Shown here piece by piece: positions 26,670 to 35,213 of a stretch of DNA of 64,000 nucleotides. The notes beneath the pieces are model-generated. The model was not told the DNA's origin. It ran no database searches and saw only the letters and a program-made list of their open reading frames with translations. The stretch lies in the NCBI RefSeq assembly GCF_003966565.1, contig NZ_AP018718.1, positions 1,612,001-1,676,000 on the forward strand, given 5' to 3'. Made by a program: the position numbers and the translations under genes. Source of the stretch: Sulfuricystis multivorans. GTDB lineage: Bacteria; Pseudomonadota; Gammaproteobacteria; Burkholderiales; Rhodocyclaceae. Position 1 is the first letter of the stretch; each line of letters begins with the position of its first letter.

Positions 26670-27605
26670 TCAAGGTCGCGCGGCGCTTGCGCTGGCATCG
26701 GATTTCGCAGCATAGCCATAGCCGTAACCGTAGCCATAGCCGTAACCGTGGCCATCGACATGGCCGGTGGTCTTGTTCAGCACCGCCATCTTGACCGGGC
26801 AGGACTCGATTGCGGCGATCGCGTTCTTGACCTCGGCGTGCGTCGTGCTCTCGGCCTTGACGACGAGCACGACCTGGCCCATGTGCATCGCCAGCGCACG
26901 CGCCTCGGTAGTCACCAAGAGGGGAGGCGAATCGAAGATGATGATGCGGTCGTGATAACGCCGTGCCATGTCGGCGAGCAGCTGATTCATCGCATCGCTG
27001 GCCAACAGCTCGGTCGCCCGCGGATGCGGCGTGCCGGCGGGCAGCACGGAGAGTTTCTCGATGTTGGTGCGCAATAGCACCTGGCTCAAATCGAGCGTCG
27101 GATCGGTCAGGGCGTCGAGCAGCCCTTTTTCCTCGTCGAAACCAAATACTTCGGGCAACGAGGGCCTTGCGACGTCGGCATCGACGAGCAGCACGGTGCG
27201 ATCCAGCTCCATCGCGATGCTGATCGCCAGATTCGCCGCCATGAAGGTCTTGCCTTCGCCTGGCAGAGCGCTGGTGATCATGATCAAGTTGGCGTCCTTC
27301 ACCGGCGCAGCACCCTTGCCGGCGACATTGTGCAACAACGGACGCTTGATGACGCGCATCTCGTCGCCGAGCTGCGAACGCACGCTGTCGGGCGTCAGGA
27401 TGCCGTGCGCGGTCAGCACGCCCATGTCGAGATCGATACGCCGCGAGTGAACAGTGCCCTGCCCGGCCAGGGGTGCCGTAGCGCCAGCGCCGAGTTTTGC
27501 CGCAGACGTCTCCCCTGAGGCAGAAGCGGCAGATTCGCCCGGCAGCTCGACGCCGGCGCGGCGCAGTTCTTCGAGACGTTTGGCGGCTTGTTCAATGATG
27601 TCCAT
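26670..27605 (-). CDS. tyrosine autokinase, PEP-CTERM/XrtA system (BY-kinase)
   Basis: A 311-residue bacterial tyrosine kinase cytoplasmic domain (TIGR03018). Walker A is SALPGEGKTFMAAN (112-125), Walker A' is VLLVDADVARPSL (138-150), and Walker B is IIIFDSPPLL. The C-terminal tyrosine cluster is an unusual run of six Gly-Tyr pairs (287-298) before AAKSDASASAARP. It phosphorylates itself on those tyrosines and, with the Wzz-like partner encoded upstream, controls chain length and export. The ATG at 27605 has GAGGG upstream; 27617 would be TTG. Residues 37-44 (KLGAGATA) are encoded by a copy of the dispersed repeat. Confidence 0.94.
   Translation of the reverse strand: MDIIEQAAKRLEELRRAGVELPGESAASASGETSAAKLGAGATAPLAGQGTVHSRRIDLDMGVLTAHGILTPDSVRSQLGDEMRVIKRPLLHNVAGKGAAPVKDANLIMITSALPGEGKTFMAANLAISIAMELDRTVLLVDADVARPSLPEVFGFDEEKGLLDALTDPTLDLSQVLLRTNIEKLSVLPAGTPHPRATELLASDAMNQLLADMARRYHDRIIIFDSPPLLVTTEARALAMHMGQVVLVVKAESTTHAEVKNAIAAIESCPVKMAVLNKTTGHVDGHGYGYGYGYGYGYAAKSDASASAARP
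26706..26752. repeat. tandem Gly-Tyr codon repeat
   Basis: The 3' end of the autokinase gene repeats GGTTAC/GGCTAC/GGCTATG-type hexamers six times, coding for six Gly-Tyr pairs. Alternating synonymous codons (GGC TAT, GGT TAC, GGC TAT, GGC TAC) suggest an 18-base higher unit. Slippage here could change the number of phospho-acceptor tyrosines. Confidence 0.75.
27474..27493 (+). repeat. dispersed repeat, in-gene copy in the autokinase
   Basis: TGCCGTAGCGCCAGCGCCGA then GTTTT, 18 of 20 matches to the consensus. On the coding strand it gives Lys-Leu-Gly-Ala-Gly-Ala-Thr-Ala in the flexible N-terminal linker, ahead of the kinase core. Confidence 0.5.
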
Positions 27606-27613
27606 CGTATCCC

Positions 27614-29176
27614 TCAAGCCGCGCGGAAAATGATGATGCTGACAACGGCGATGGCCGCCGCATAGACGCCGACGAAGGCGCCCAGTCCGGCGACGAAACG
27701 TATCAGCGCGCGGCGCTCGTGTTGTTGGTCGGCCGGCGTGGTGATCAGCGAGACGGTGCCCAAGAGCGGCAAGCCGCTCACTTCACGCAGGGTACGCGCA
27801 TCGAAGAAGGCGGGACGCAGCTGGCTCGCAGCGAAGCTCGCCGCCAGCCCGATCGACAACGAGGCCAACAAGGCCAGGGCAAGCAGGATCGCTCGATTCG
27901 GCCCAACCGGTGTGCGCGAGGCGCGCGGCGGGTCGATCAGGCGGAAATCGGCGACGCTCGAGACATCGGTCATCCCTTCGGAAATCGTCGCCGACTCGCG
28001 GCGCTTGACCAGCTCGTCATAGTTTCTCTTGTGCACATCATAATCGCGGTTGAGCTGGGCATATTCGGCCTCGATTTCGGGCAGTAGCTTCACCCGACTC
28101 ACCGCCTTGTTGTAGCGCGATTCATACTCGGCCACGCGCGCCCGCAACGCGGCAACGGTCGCCTCTGCTTCGGCGAGCGACACCTTCAGCTGTTGATAGG
28201 CGGGATTGGTATTGACCGACACCGAGGCTGGATGGGCTGCCGCTGCTTTCTTGCGCGCGGCGATCTCCTTGGCCTTTTGTTCTTCGAGTTCCTTGATGAT
28301 GCGCCGGGTATTGACCACATCGGGATGCTGATCGGTATAACGCTGCAGCAGCGCATCCAGATTGCGCTTCTGCACGTCGATGCGTCCATCGATTTCGGGA
28401 ATCGAGACGGTCGATTCCAGCCCAGGTGCATCCGGCAGCAGAACCGGCTCTTCGCCGGCGAGCTGCCGTTTGAGCGCATCGCGGCTGTTTTCTGCCTCAC
28501 GCAATTCGAGGCGTGCTTGACTGAGCTGCGCGCCCAGCTCGGACAGACGGCCCCCGACTCCACCTTCCTTGTCCAGGCCGATCTCGAGATTCTGCAATTT
28601 GAACTGCTTGAGCCGGTTTTCCGCTTCTTCCAACTTCTTGCGATAGATCGCGATCTGCTCGTCGATGAATTTGCGCGCCGCATCGGTATCGCTGCGCTTG
28701 CTGCCCAGGCTCGACTCGACGAAGATCGTCGTCAGCGACTGCACCACCTTGCGCGCCCGCTCGGGATCGGTATCCCGATAGCCCAGCGTATAGAGGTTGT
28801 CACGGCCGACGCTCTTGATGCTCAGTGCGGCGGTGACCTTGTCGATCAGCGCCTCTTTCTCGCGGGGCGAAGCAATCCCGAGATCCAGATCAGCCATGCG
28901 AATCAGCTTCTCGACATTCGGCCGGCTGATCAAGGTGCGGCTCAACATCGCGATCTGCTGTTCGGTGTTGGCCGGCACGGTCAGGCCAGCCAACAAGGGT
29001 TTGAGCACGGAATCGGTATCGACGAAAATGCGTGCCGATGCCTCGTATTTGTCCGGGGTCACGAAAACGAGGACCGCGGCGACCAGACCCACGCTCCAGG
29101 CCACGAACAACCCCAGCCAGCGGTGCAGCCACATGCCGCGCAATACCAGCCGGGCCTGTCGTACCAGTTCTTCCAT
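27614..29176 (-). CDS. polysaccharide chain-length determinant (Wzz-like), PEP-CTERM type
   Basis: A 520-residue inner-membrane protein of TIGR03007. The N-terminal helix is near 20-40 (GLFVAWSVGLVAAVLVFV), the large periplasmic coiled-coil domain spans about 150-400 (LEEAENRLKQFKLQNLEIG, then repeated heptads), and there are C-terminal helices near 430 and at the end (AAAIAVVSIIIF). It lacks the fused kinase domain, which is the separate gene 8 bases downstream. It would set EPS chain length and dock the export lipoprotein. Confidence 0.94.
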   Translation of the reverse strand: MEELVRQARLVLRGMWLHRWLGLFVAWSVGLVAAVLVFVTPDKYEASARIFVDTDSVLKPLLAGLTVPANTEQQIAMLSRTLISRPNVEKLIRMADLDLGIASPREKEALIDKVTAALSIKSVGRDNLYTLGYRDTDPERARKVVQSLTTIFVESSLGSKRSDTDAARKFIDEQIAIYRKKLEEAENRLKQFKLQNLEIGLDKEGGVGGRLSELGAQLSQARLELREAENSRDALKRQLAGEEPVLLPDAPGLESTVSIPEIDGRIDVQKRNLDALLQRYTDQHPDVVNTRRIIKELEEQKAKEIAARKKAAAAHPASVSVNTNPAYQQLKVSLAEAEATVAALRARVAEYESRYNKAVSRVKLLPEIEAEYAQLNRDYDVHKRNYDELVKRRESATISEGMTDVSSVADFRLIDPPRASRTPVGPNRAILLALALLASLSIGLAASFAASQLRPAFFDARTLREVSGLPLLGTVSLITTPADQQHERRALIRFVAGLGAFVGVYAAAIAVVSIIIFRAA

Positions 29177-29212
29177 CGATGTTGTTCCGAGCTATTACTT
29201 GTTTGGGATGCG

Positions 29213-29851
29213 TCAGAACCAGCTGCGCGGGATGATCAGCACGTCGCCAGGCTTCATCTCGACGTTCGCCGAGACATCGCCTCGCTTGACCAGATCCTTC
29301 AGGCGCACGCCATACTGCTTGTTGCCGTCGGAGGGGCGCAGGATCGAGGCGCCATTGCCGTCGGCGAAATCGGTCAAGCCGCCCACCGCGATCATTACGT
29401 CGAGTAGCGTCATCTTTTGTTTGTAAGGCAGCACCTGGGGCTTGGCGGCCTCGCCGATCACGCGGATCTGTTCGCTATAGGGCCCGACGAACTGGGTGAC
29501 GATCACCGTCACCACCGGGTCGCGGATGAACTTCGACAAAGCCTTTTCGATGTCGCGAGCCAGCTCGGTCGGATTCTTGCCGATCGCCGGCAGATCCTCG
29601 ATCAGCGGCGAGGCGAGCTTGCCGTCGGGCCGCACCGGCACCGACATCGATAGTTCCGGGTTACGCCAGACGACGATATTGACGGTATCGCCCGGGCCGA
29701 TGTGATAGTTGTAATCATCCGAAGCCGCCAGCGTCGGCGCCGGCGGATAGGCATTCGAGGCACAACCGGCCACGACCCCACCGATCAGGACGACGAGCAG
29801 CAGACGCAGCATGGCCGCCCAGGAACTCCGCACGCTTCCATTTCCAATCAT
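29213..29851 (-). CDS. polysaccharide export lipoprotein (Wza-like), PEP-CTERM type
   Basis: A 212-residue outer-membrane polysaccharide export protein (TIGR03027). The signal sequence ends in the lipobox VVAGC with Cys30. The Poly_export domain has YNYHIGPGDTVNIVVWRNPE, and SLBB-like segments include VIGEAAKPQVLPYKQKMTLL and MKPGDVLIIPRSWF. It forms the periplasmic/outer-membrane conduit with the Wzz-like protein. It appears to be the first gene of the 20.8-29.9 kb operon: a GGGGAG ribosome site precedes the ATG, and the 160-base gap to the divergent gene holds a 14-base palindrome. Confidence 0.94.
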   Translation of the reverse strand: MIGNGSVRSSWAAMLRLLLVVLIGGVVAGCASNAYPPAPTLAASDDYNYHIGPGDTVNIVVWRNPELSMSVPVRPDGKLASPLIEDLPAIGKNPTELARDIEKALSKFIRDPVVTVIVTQFVGPYSEQIRVIGEAAKPQVLPYKQKMTLLDVMIAVGGLTDFADGNGASILRPSDGNKQYGVRLKDLVKRGDVSANVEMKPGDVLIIPRSWF

Positions 29852-29901
29852 GACCGTTCTCCCCTACCTTGAAAGTGATCAGCCTCGCCCGAAAGAATGA
29901 C

Positions 29902-29918
29902 CGAAAAAAACATTTTCG
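29902..29918. repeat. inverted repeat in the divergent promoter region
   Basis: CGAAAA-AAACA-TTTTCG, a 6-bp stem with a 5-base loop, lies about 50 bases upstream of the export-lipoprotein start. It could be an AT-rich regulator site. It has no run of Ts after a GC stem, so it is not a terminator. Confidence 0.35.
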
Positions 29919-29923
29919 TGACA

Positions 29924-29937
29924 GTCCGTTAACGGAC
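29924..29937. promoter_or_regulatory. 14-bp perfect palindrome, candidate operator
   Basis: GTCCGTTAACGGAC is a perfect palindrome in the 160-base region between the divergently transcribed EPS operon (first gene starts at 29851) and the cyclase-like gene (30012). The rest of the region is AT-rich (TATCAATATACTTTAAAAGC) and could hold promoters. A dimeric regulator site controlling one or both directions is likely, but no regulator is identified. Confidence 0.5.
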
Positions 29938-30011
29938 AAATATCAATATACTTTAAAAGCATAACATAATCACTTGAATTTCGATGCTCCAGCTTTAAAC
30001 CGGCCGTCCCA

Positions 30012-31232
30012 ATGACCGCCATGCCGCGCACACGCGCCCTCCGCCAACGACCCTTGGATGCAAGTCAACGACTTGATGTCCAAGTTTATCTCGTGCGGGT
30101 GGTTTTTTGCCTACTGATGATGCTGCTCGTCGCGGTCGACGACATCTACTGTCACGATCGGCCTGGCGCGCATGGGCTGCTGTTGTTCGTCGGACTGATC
30201 TATCCCCATCTCGGCCATTTGATCTCCGGCCGCTTCGATCCCGATCTACGCCACCGTCGCTTATTGTTCATGCTCGACGGGCTCTATGCCGGCGCCGTCA
30301 TTGGTGCGCTCGAATTCGCCTGGCTGCCGAGTTTCGTCGTCTGCGTCATCTGCCTGTTCAACTGGCTGGTCGTCGGCGGCATCCCGTTGATCGGTCTAGG
30401 ATCGGCGGCAATGTTGGCCGGCGCGCTGCTTTCCGGTAGCCTGCCCACCGCAATGTCGAGCGCTGGCCTGCAATCAGGCTGTACCGCGCTGCTGTGGTCG
30501 ACGGCAAGTCTGTTCGTCGCCTATTTCCTGATCGTTGCATATGTCATTCACCGGCTGATCGGCGCACTGCAACACCAGCAGACCATACTCCAAGCCAATG
30601 CCGACGCGGCGGATGCGGCACGCAGCCTGGCAGAGCGCGCCCTGCTCGCGGCCTTTCCCCGCAGCGTGGCCAAACAGCTGGAGGCCACGGGCAAGCATGT
30701 GCCGGAGCCGCTCCCGGCGGCCAATCTGGCGCTGATCGAGCTCGCCGCATTCGACACGGCACCACAAGATCTCGCCCCATTGCAAGCAACTTGGGACCTG
30801 TGCGAGACGATCCTGACCCGCCATGGCGCCGAGCTGATCAAGACTTTTGATCGTCGGGCGATCGCCCTTTGCCGTGGTGATACCGGTCTGCAAGGGTTGA
30901 TCGACGCGGCCCGGGAAATCCTCATCCACTTCTCGGACCATCCGGTTGGGCCAGCCGGTTGCCCAAGGCGCATCCTCATTCACCGGGGATCGGTGACGCT
31001 CGGCCTGGTGCAGCCAGCGCGTCTGAACCTGGATTTCTGCGGCCCGGGCATCGAAGCACTGTTGACCCTCGCCGCGCAGGCGGCAGAATTGGCATTGCAA
31101 GGCCTGATCGTCTCGCCTGCTGCGTTCCGGCAGCTACGGAGCAGCGAGGCTTTCGTCGCACATCCGTCCGAAGTGGATTCGCCACTGTGTTACCTCGAAC
31201 GCAGTTACCTCGAACGCAGCCATTTCGCATGA
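30012..31232 (+). CDS. MASE2-type membrane protein with degenerate class III cyclase-like domain
   Basis: A 406-residue protein. Residues of about 25-190 hold several membrane helices resembling the MASE2 sensor (LIYPHLGHLISGRFDPD, LDGLYAGAVIGALEF, CLFNWLVVGGIP). A short helical linker follows. The C-terminal half has the layout of a nucleotidyl cyclase domain: LLAAFPRSVAKQLEATGK, LIELAAFDT where FADIVGFT is usual, ELIKTFDRRAIAL for EKIKTIGDAYMAV, and RILIHRGSVTLGLV with FCGPGIEALLTLAAQA. The metal-binding aspartates are not seen, so it is probably catalytically dead. Its stop overlaps the start of a cNMP-binding gene. A 15-base tandem duplication repeats YLERS at the C-terminus. Confidence 0.65.
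   Translation: MTAMPRTRALRQRPLDASQRLDVQVYLVRVVFCLLMMLLVAVDDIYCHDRPGAHGLLLFVGLIYPHLGHLISGRFDPDLRHRRLLFMLDGLYAGAVIGALEFAWLPSFVVCVICLFNWLVVGGIPLIGLGSAAMLAGALLSGSLPTAMSSAGLQSGCTALLWSTASLFVAYFLIVAYVIHRLIGALQHQQTILQANADAADAARSLAERALLAAFPRSVAKQLEATGKHVPEPLPAANLALIELAAFDTAPQDLAPLQATWDLCETILTRHGAELIKTFDRRAIALCRGDTGLQGLIDAAREILIHFSDHPVGPAGCPRRILIHRGSVTLGLVQPARLNLDFCGPGIEALLTLAAQAAELALQGLIVSPAAFRQLRSSEAFVAHPSEVDSPLCYLERSYLERSHFA
31190..31219 (+). repeat. 15-bp tandem duplication
   Basis: TTACCTCGAACGCAG occurs twice in a row at the 3' end of the cyclase-like gene, giving Tyr-Leu-Glu-Arg-Ser twice. It looks like recent slippage. Confidence 0.85.
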
Positions 31233-33088
31233 TCAGCCCGCCCACAGACACGCTTTCCGCCAGACATGCGGCGCTGATCGCAGCGGCGCTGAAGCAGATG
31301 TGCGGTACGCTCGATGAAACGAGCCTTGCCGCGCTCCTCGGCGAAGCCCAAGTGCTGCACCTGCCAGTTGGCAACATTCTTTACCGGCAAGGAGAACCGG
31401 GCGATTGCCTGCACATCGTGCTTTCCGGCCGTCTGCAAGTCAGGGTCAGAGAGATCGATGGCCAAGAGCGAATCGTCGCCTACCCTCAGCCCGGGGATGT
31501 GGTCGGCGAAATCGCTCTGCTATCGGGTAGTGGGCGGGCGGCGACGATCACCGCGGTGCGCGATACGATCCTCGCTGCGCTGCCACGCGCAGCGATCGAT
31601 CGACTCATCGCCCATCACCCACAAGCATTCACGAACATCGCACGCATGGTCATTGCCCGGCTGACCGGCCAACGCGGCCACATCGCGACCCGCAGCGGCG
31701 CGCGCACCCTGATGATCGTCCCGCTGCACCGCACCGTGGATGTGCATATCTGGTGTGACGCCTTGCGCAGCGAACTGCTGCGTTTCGGCGCCGTGCTGCA
31801 GCTCGATGCCGCTGCGGCCAACGCACGCTTTGGCACCCCACCGGGCCCTGTCTACGGGCATCATCTCGACCGCTGCGAGCAGGATTACGACTTTCTGCTG
31901 CTCGTCGCCAACCCGCTGCCCGACGAGTGGAATCGCATCTGCCGCGGTTATGCCGACAAGATCGTGCTCGTGGCCGATGCCGCTCTCGAACCGAACGTCA
32001 CCGAACTGGAACGCTGGCTGTTCGATGTGCCGGAGACACAAATCCATCACTGCGATGTCCATCTGGCCTTGACTCATCGCACCGACACGCAGCCGCAGCG
32101 GACGCGCGACTGGCTCGCAGCACGCCGGGTGGACCGGCATCACCATCTGCGCAGCGGCAACCGTGAAGACATGGCGCGCCTGGCCCGCTTCCTTTCCGGT
32201 CATGCGGTCGGGCTGGTGCTCGCCGGTGGCGGCGCGCGCGGTTTCGCCCATCTCGGTGCGATCCGTGCCTTGGGCGAAGCCGGCGTGCCGATCGACATGA
32301 TCGGCGGTGCCAGTTTCGGCGCGCTCGCGGCGACGGGCTTGGCTCGCGGCTTGAGCGATGCCGAAAGTTTTGCCGAGCACCGGCTCGCCTTCACCAGTGA
32401 GGATCCGCTCGGCGACTACACATTGCCGGTGGTATCGCTGGTGCGCGGCGAACATCTGAACCGCGTGCTGCGCAGCCATCTGCCGATGGACATCGAGGAT
32501 TTGTGGTTGCCCTTTTTCGCGGTGTCGAGCGATCTGTCGGCCAATCGCGTGCGCGTGCATGAGCGCGGTCCGCTCTGGCAGGCGATTCGCGCCAGCGTCT
32601 CGTTGCCAGCGATTCTGCCGCCCGCGATCGAAGATGGCCATTTGCTGGTCGATGGCGGGGTATTGAACAACCTGCCGATCGACATCATGCGTGAACGCAT
32701 GCAAGGTAAGATCATCGCCATCGACCTCGCCGTCGAGGCACTCGAAGGGACGGCTTACCAGCGCATTCCCGGCAGCCTGGAATATCTCGCCGACCAGCTG
32801 CTGCCCGGCAGAGCTCGCGAAGCGGCACCGACGCTGTCGCGCGTCATCCTGCAGGTCACGACGCTGGCCAGTCGCAAGGAAGTCCAGCATGCGCGCAAGC
32901 TCGCCGATCTCTACCTGAACCCGCCGCTCGATGACTTCGACTTCCTCGATTGGCGCCAGATGCGTGCGATCGCCGCTGCCGGCTACCAGCATGCCCTGCC
33001 ACGCGCCAAGGAATGGCTCGCCCGTCATCCGCAATACGATCGGCGCGCCGGATTCATGAACGGCTGGCAATTCGGCCAGGCCGCCTGA
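31229..33088 (+). CDS. cyclic-nucleotide-binding patatin-like phospholipase (NTE family)
   Basis: A 619-residue protein with two parts. Residues of about 35-150 form a cNMP-binding domain, with the phosphate-binding cassette GEIALLSGSGRAATITA carrying Arg103. Residues of about 325-530 form a patatin lipase domain: oxyanion loop LAGGGARGFAHLGAIRAL, nucleophile Ser362 in GGASFGAL (GxSxG), and Asp475 in VDGGVLNNLP. This is the bacterial neuropathy-target-esterase layout, a membrane-associated lysophospholipase. The ATG at 31229 overlaps the stop of the cyclase-like gene (ATGA), so cyclic nucleotide sensing may link the two. It precedes prsK by 7 bases. Confidence 0.9.
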   Translation: MISPPTDTLSARHAALIAAALKQMCGTLDETSLAALLGEAQVLHLPVGNILYRQGEPGDCLHIVLSGRLQVRVREIDGQERIVAYPQPGDVVGEIALLSGSGRAATITAVRDTILAALPRAAIDRLIAHHPQAFTNIARMVIARLTGQRGHIATRSGARTLMIVPLHRTVDVHIWCDALRSELLRFGAVLQLDAAAANARFGTPPGPVYGHHLDRCEQDYDFLLLVANPLPDEWNRICRGYADKIVLVADAALEPNVTELERWLFDVPETQIHHCDVHLALTHRTDTQPQRTRDWLAARRVDRHHHLRSGNREDMARLARFLSGHAVGLVLAGGGARGFAHLGAIRALGEAGVPIDMIGGASFGALAATGLARGLSDAESFAEHRLAFTSEDPLGDYTLPVVSLVRGEHLNRVLRSHLPMDIEDLWLPFFAVSSDLSANRVRVHERGPLWQAIRASVSLPAILPPAIEDGHLLVDGGVLNNLPIDIMRERMQGKIIAIDLAVEALEGTAYQRIPGSLEYLADQLLPGRAREAAPTLSRVILQVTTLASRKEVQHARKLADLYLNPPLDDFDFLDWRQMRAIAAAGYQHALPRAKEWLARHPQYDRRAGFMNGWQFGQAA

Positions 33089-33095
33089 CACGATC

Positions 33096-35213
33096 ATGGG
33101 AACTTCCCTCTCGACCGCCCCGCTCTGGAGTTATGGCCTGGCGAGCGTGAGTCATCTGGCCTTCGCGCTCCATTTTCTGCGCTGGCGCCACGGCAACCTG
33201 CGTGACCCGGTCGACCGCGCGTTGCTCGGTGCTGCCGTGGCCACCCTGCTCTGGGCCGCCGAGGGATTCCTGCTCGCGCTGCAGCCGCTGTCTTTTCTGT
33301 TCATTGCCCATGCCGTCTTCGATAGCCTGCGCTATGCCGGTTGGTATGTCTTCATCATCCTACTGCTGCGCACGGCGACTTCGGCCAGCGGACGCGAACA
33401 ACCGTTCCGAGCGCAGTGGCCGATGTTCGTCGGCCTCGCCAGCGTCACGCTGGCGCTCGTGTTCCAGGCCCTGCTGGCGACGGATCTGCTGGTAGCCGAA
33501 GTCGCCGCGCGCGGTGCGCAATATGCGGCATTGGCCCAGAGCATCTTCGGTCTGGTGCTGATCGAGCAACTGTTCCGCAACACCACGAGCGATTCGCGTT
33601 GGCAGATCAAGCCGCTGGGCATCGGCCTGGCAGCGGTCTTCGGCTTCGACCTCTACTTCCATTCCACCGTGCTGCTGTTCAACCGCATCGACAATGACAG
33701 CTTCACGGTACGCGGATTGGCCACCGTGCTGGTGCTGCCGCTGATCATCCTGACGGTCTACCGCACCCGGGCACGCCAGCTGCGCATCGCCGTCTCGCAG
33801 AAAGCCGCCTTCCAGACCACATCGCTCGCAATCGCCGGACTCTACCTATTGATCGCTTCCGCCGCCGGCTATTACGTCCGTTACCTGGGCGGCAGTTGGG
33901 GCGGTGCGCTGCAGATCGCGGTGCTGTTCGCGGCCATGCTGCTGATGATGGTGTTGATGTTCTCTGGCACGATGCGCGCGCGCATCAAGGTGCTGATCGG
34001 CAAGAATTTTTTCCGCTATCGCTACGACTACCGCGAGGAATGGCTCAAATTCACGCGCACACTCTCTTCCGGCGAGAGTGCGCAGCAAGCCGGACAACAG
34101 GTGATTCGCGGTCTGGCCGACATGGTGGAGAGCCCGGCGGGCACGCTATGGCTGCTCGATGGCGATGGAAGCACCTATCGCCAGAACGCACGCTGGAACA
34201 TGCCGGAATGCACCGGCAGCGAGCCCGCGGACGGTTCGCTGGTGCGCTTCCTCGAAACCAGCGGCTGGGTGATCAATCTCGAGGAGTACCGCCATCGCCC
34301 GAGCCGCTACCAGAATCTCACTTTGCCCGAATGGCTGCTGGAAACGCCCAATGCCTGGCTGATCGTGCCGCTCAGTCTGCCCAGCAAGGTCGTCGGTTTC
34401 GTCGTCCTCGCCACGGCGCGCGCGCCGCTCGACATCGACTGGGAGGTGAATGACCTGCTGCGCACCGCCGGCCGCCAGGCCGCTGCCTTCCTCGCCCAGC
34501 TCCAGGCCGCCGAGGCGCTGCTCGAAGCGCGCAAATTCGATGCCTTCAACAAGATGTCGGCGTTCGTCGTCCATGACCTGAAGAACATCGTCACCCAATT
34601 GTCGCTGATGCTGAAGAACGCCGAACGGCATGCCGGCAATCCGGAATTCCAACGCGACATGATCGAAACGGTGGATCACGCCGTGACACGCATGAAGCAG
34701 CTGATGATGCAGCTGCGCGAAGGCGCAAAACCGGCCGAGGGCGTCTGCGGTGTCGATCTCGCCGCCATCGCGCAACGCGTCAAAAAGGCGAAGGCCCACC
34801 TCGCACCGCCCGTCGATGTCAAGGTGCATGCCCAGGTTTTTGCCCGCGGTCACGAAGAGCGGATCGAGCGTGTGATCGGCCATCTGGTACAAAACGCCCT
34901 CGAGGCGACGCCGCCCGACGGCCGGGTCTGGATCGACATCGGCCGCGCCGGCAGCCAAGCGACGATCGAGGTCGGCGACACGGGCCACGGCATGTCAGCG
35001 GAATTCATACGCGAGCGCCTGTTCAAACCGTTCCAGACCACCAAACAGTCCGGCATGGGCATCGGCGCCTTCGAGAGCCGCCAATATATCCAGGAACTCG
35101 GAGGTGACATTTGCGTAGAAAGTGCCGAGAATAGCGGCACACGCTTTTTGATCCGGCTGCCGCTGATCGAAGTTTCGAAGTCATCCGACCTGCAACAGGC
35201 TGAGCATCCATGA
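33096..35213 (+). CDS. prsK: PEP-CTERM system histidine kinase PrsK
   Basis: A 705-residue sensor kinase (TIGR02916). Residues 1-300 hold about nine membrane segments, then a GAF-type domain (about 335-470, AGTLWLLDGDGSTYRQNARW). The phospho-acceptor box is FVVHDLKNIVTQLSLM (His493), and the ATPase domain has HLVQNALEATPPDG (N box), VGDTGHGMSAEFI (G1) and SGMGIGAFESRQYI (G2). In the exosortase A system PrsK acts with PrsR to control PEP-CTERM genes. The ligand is unknown. Its stop overlaps the prsR start. Confidence 0.96.
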   Translation: MGTSLSTAPLWSYGLASVSHLAFALHFLRWRHGNLRDPVDRALLGAAVATLLWAAEGFLLALQPLSFLFIAHAVFDSLRYAGWYVFIILLLRTATSASGREQPFRAQWPMFVGLASVTLALVFQALLATDLLVAEVAARGAQYAALAQSIFGLVLIEQLFRNTTSDSRWQIKPLGIGLAAVFGFDLYFHSTVLLFNRIDNDSFTVRGLATVLVLPLIILTVYRTRARQLRIAVSQKAAFQTTSLAIAGLYLLIASAAGYYVRYLGGSWGGALQIAVLFAAMLLMMVLMFSGTMRARIKVLIGKNFFRYRYDYREEWLKFTRTLSSGESAQQAGQQVIRGLADMVESPAGTLWLLDGDGSTYRQNARWNMPECTGSEPADGSLVRFLETSGWVINLEEYRHRPSRYQNLTLPEWLLETPNAWLIVPLSLPSKVVGFVVLATARAPLDIDWEVNDLLRTAGRQAAAFLAQLQAAEALLEARKFDAFNKMSAFVVHDLKNIVTQLSLMLKNAERHAGNPEFQRDMIETVDHAVTRMKQLMMQLREGAKPAEGVCGVDLAAIAQRVKKAKAHLAPPVDVKVHAQVFARGHEERIERVIGHLVQNALEATPPDGRVWIDIGRAGSQATIEVGDTGHGMSAEFIRERLFKPFQTTKQSGMGIGAFESRQYIQELGGDICVESAENSGTRFLIRLPLIEVSKSSDLQQAEHP

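Noticed and set aside
26706-26752. Short tandem repeats as a CRISPR-like array
   Set aside because: The repeat is a Gly-Tyr coding tract with no spacers and no cas genes nearby.
31520-33097. A 525-codon open frame on the minus strand
   Set aside because: Antisense to the cNMP-binding patatin, which has full catalytic motifs.
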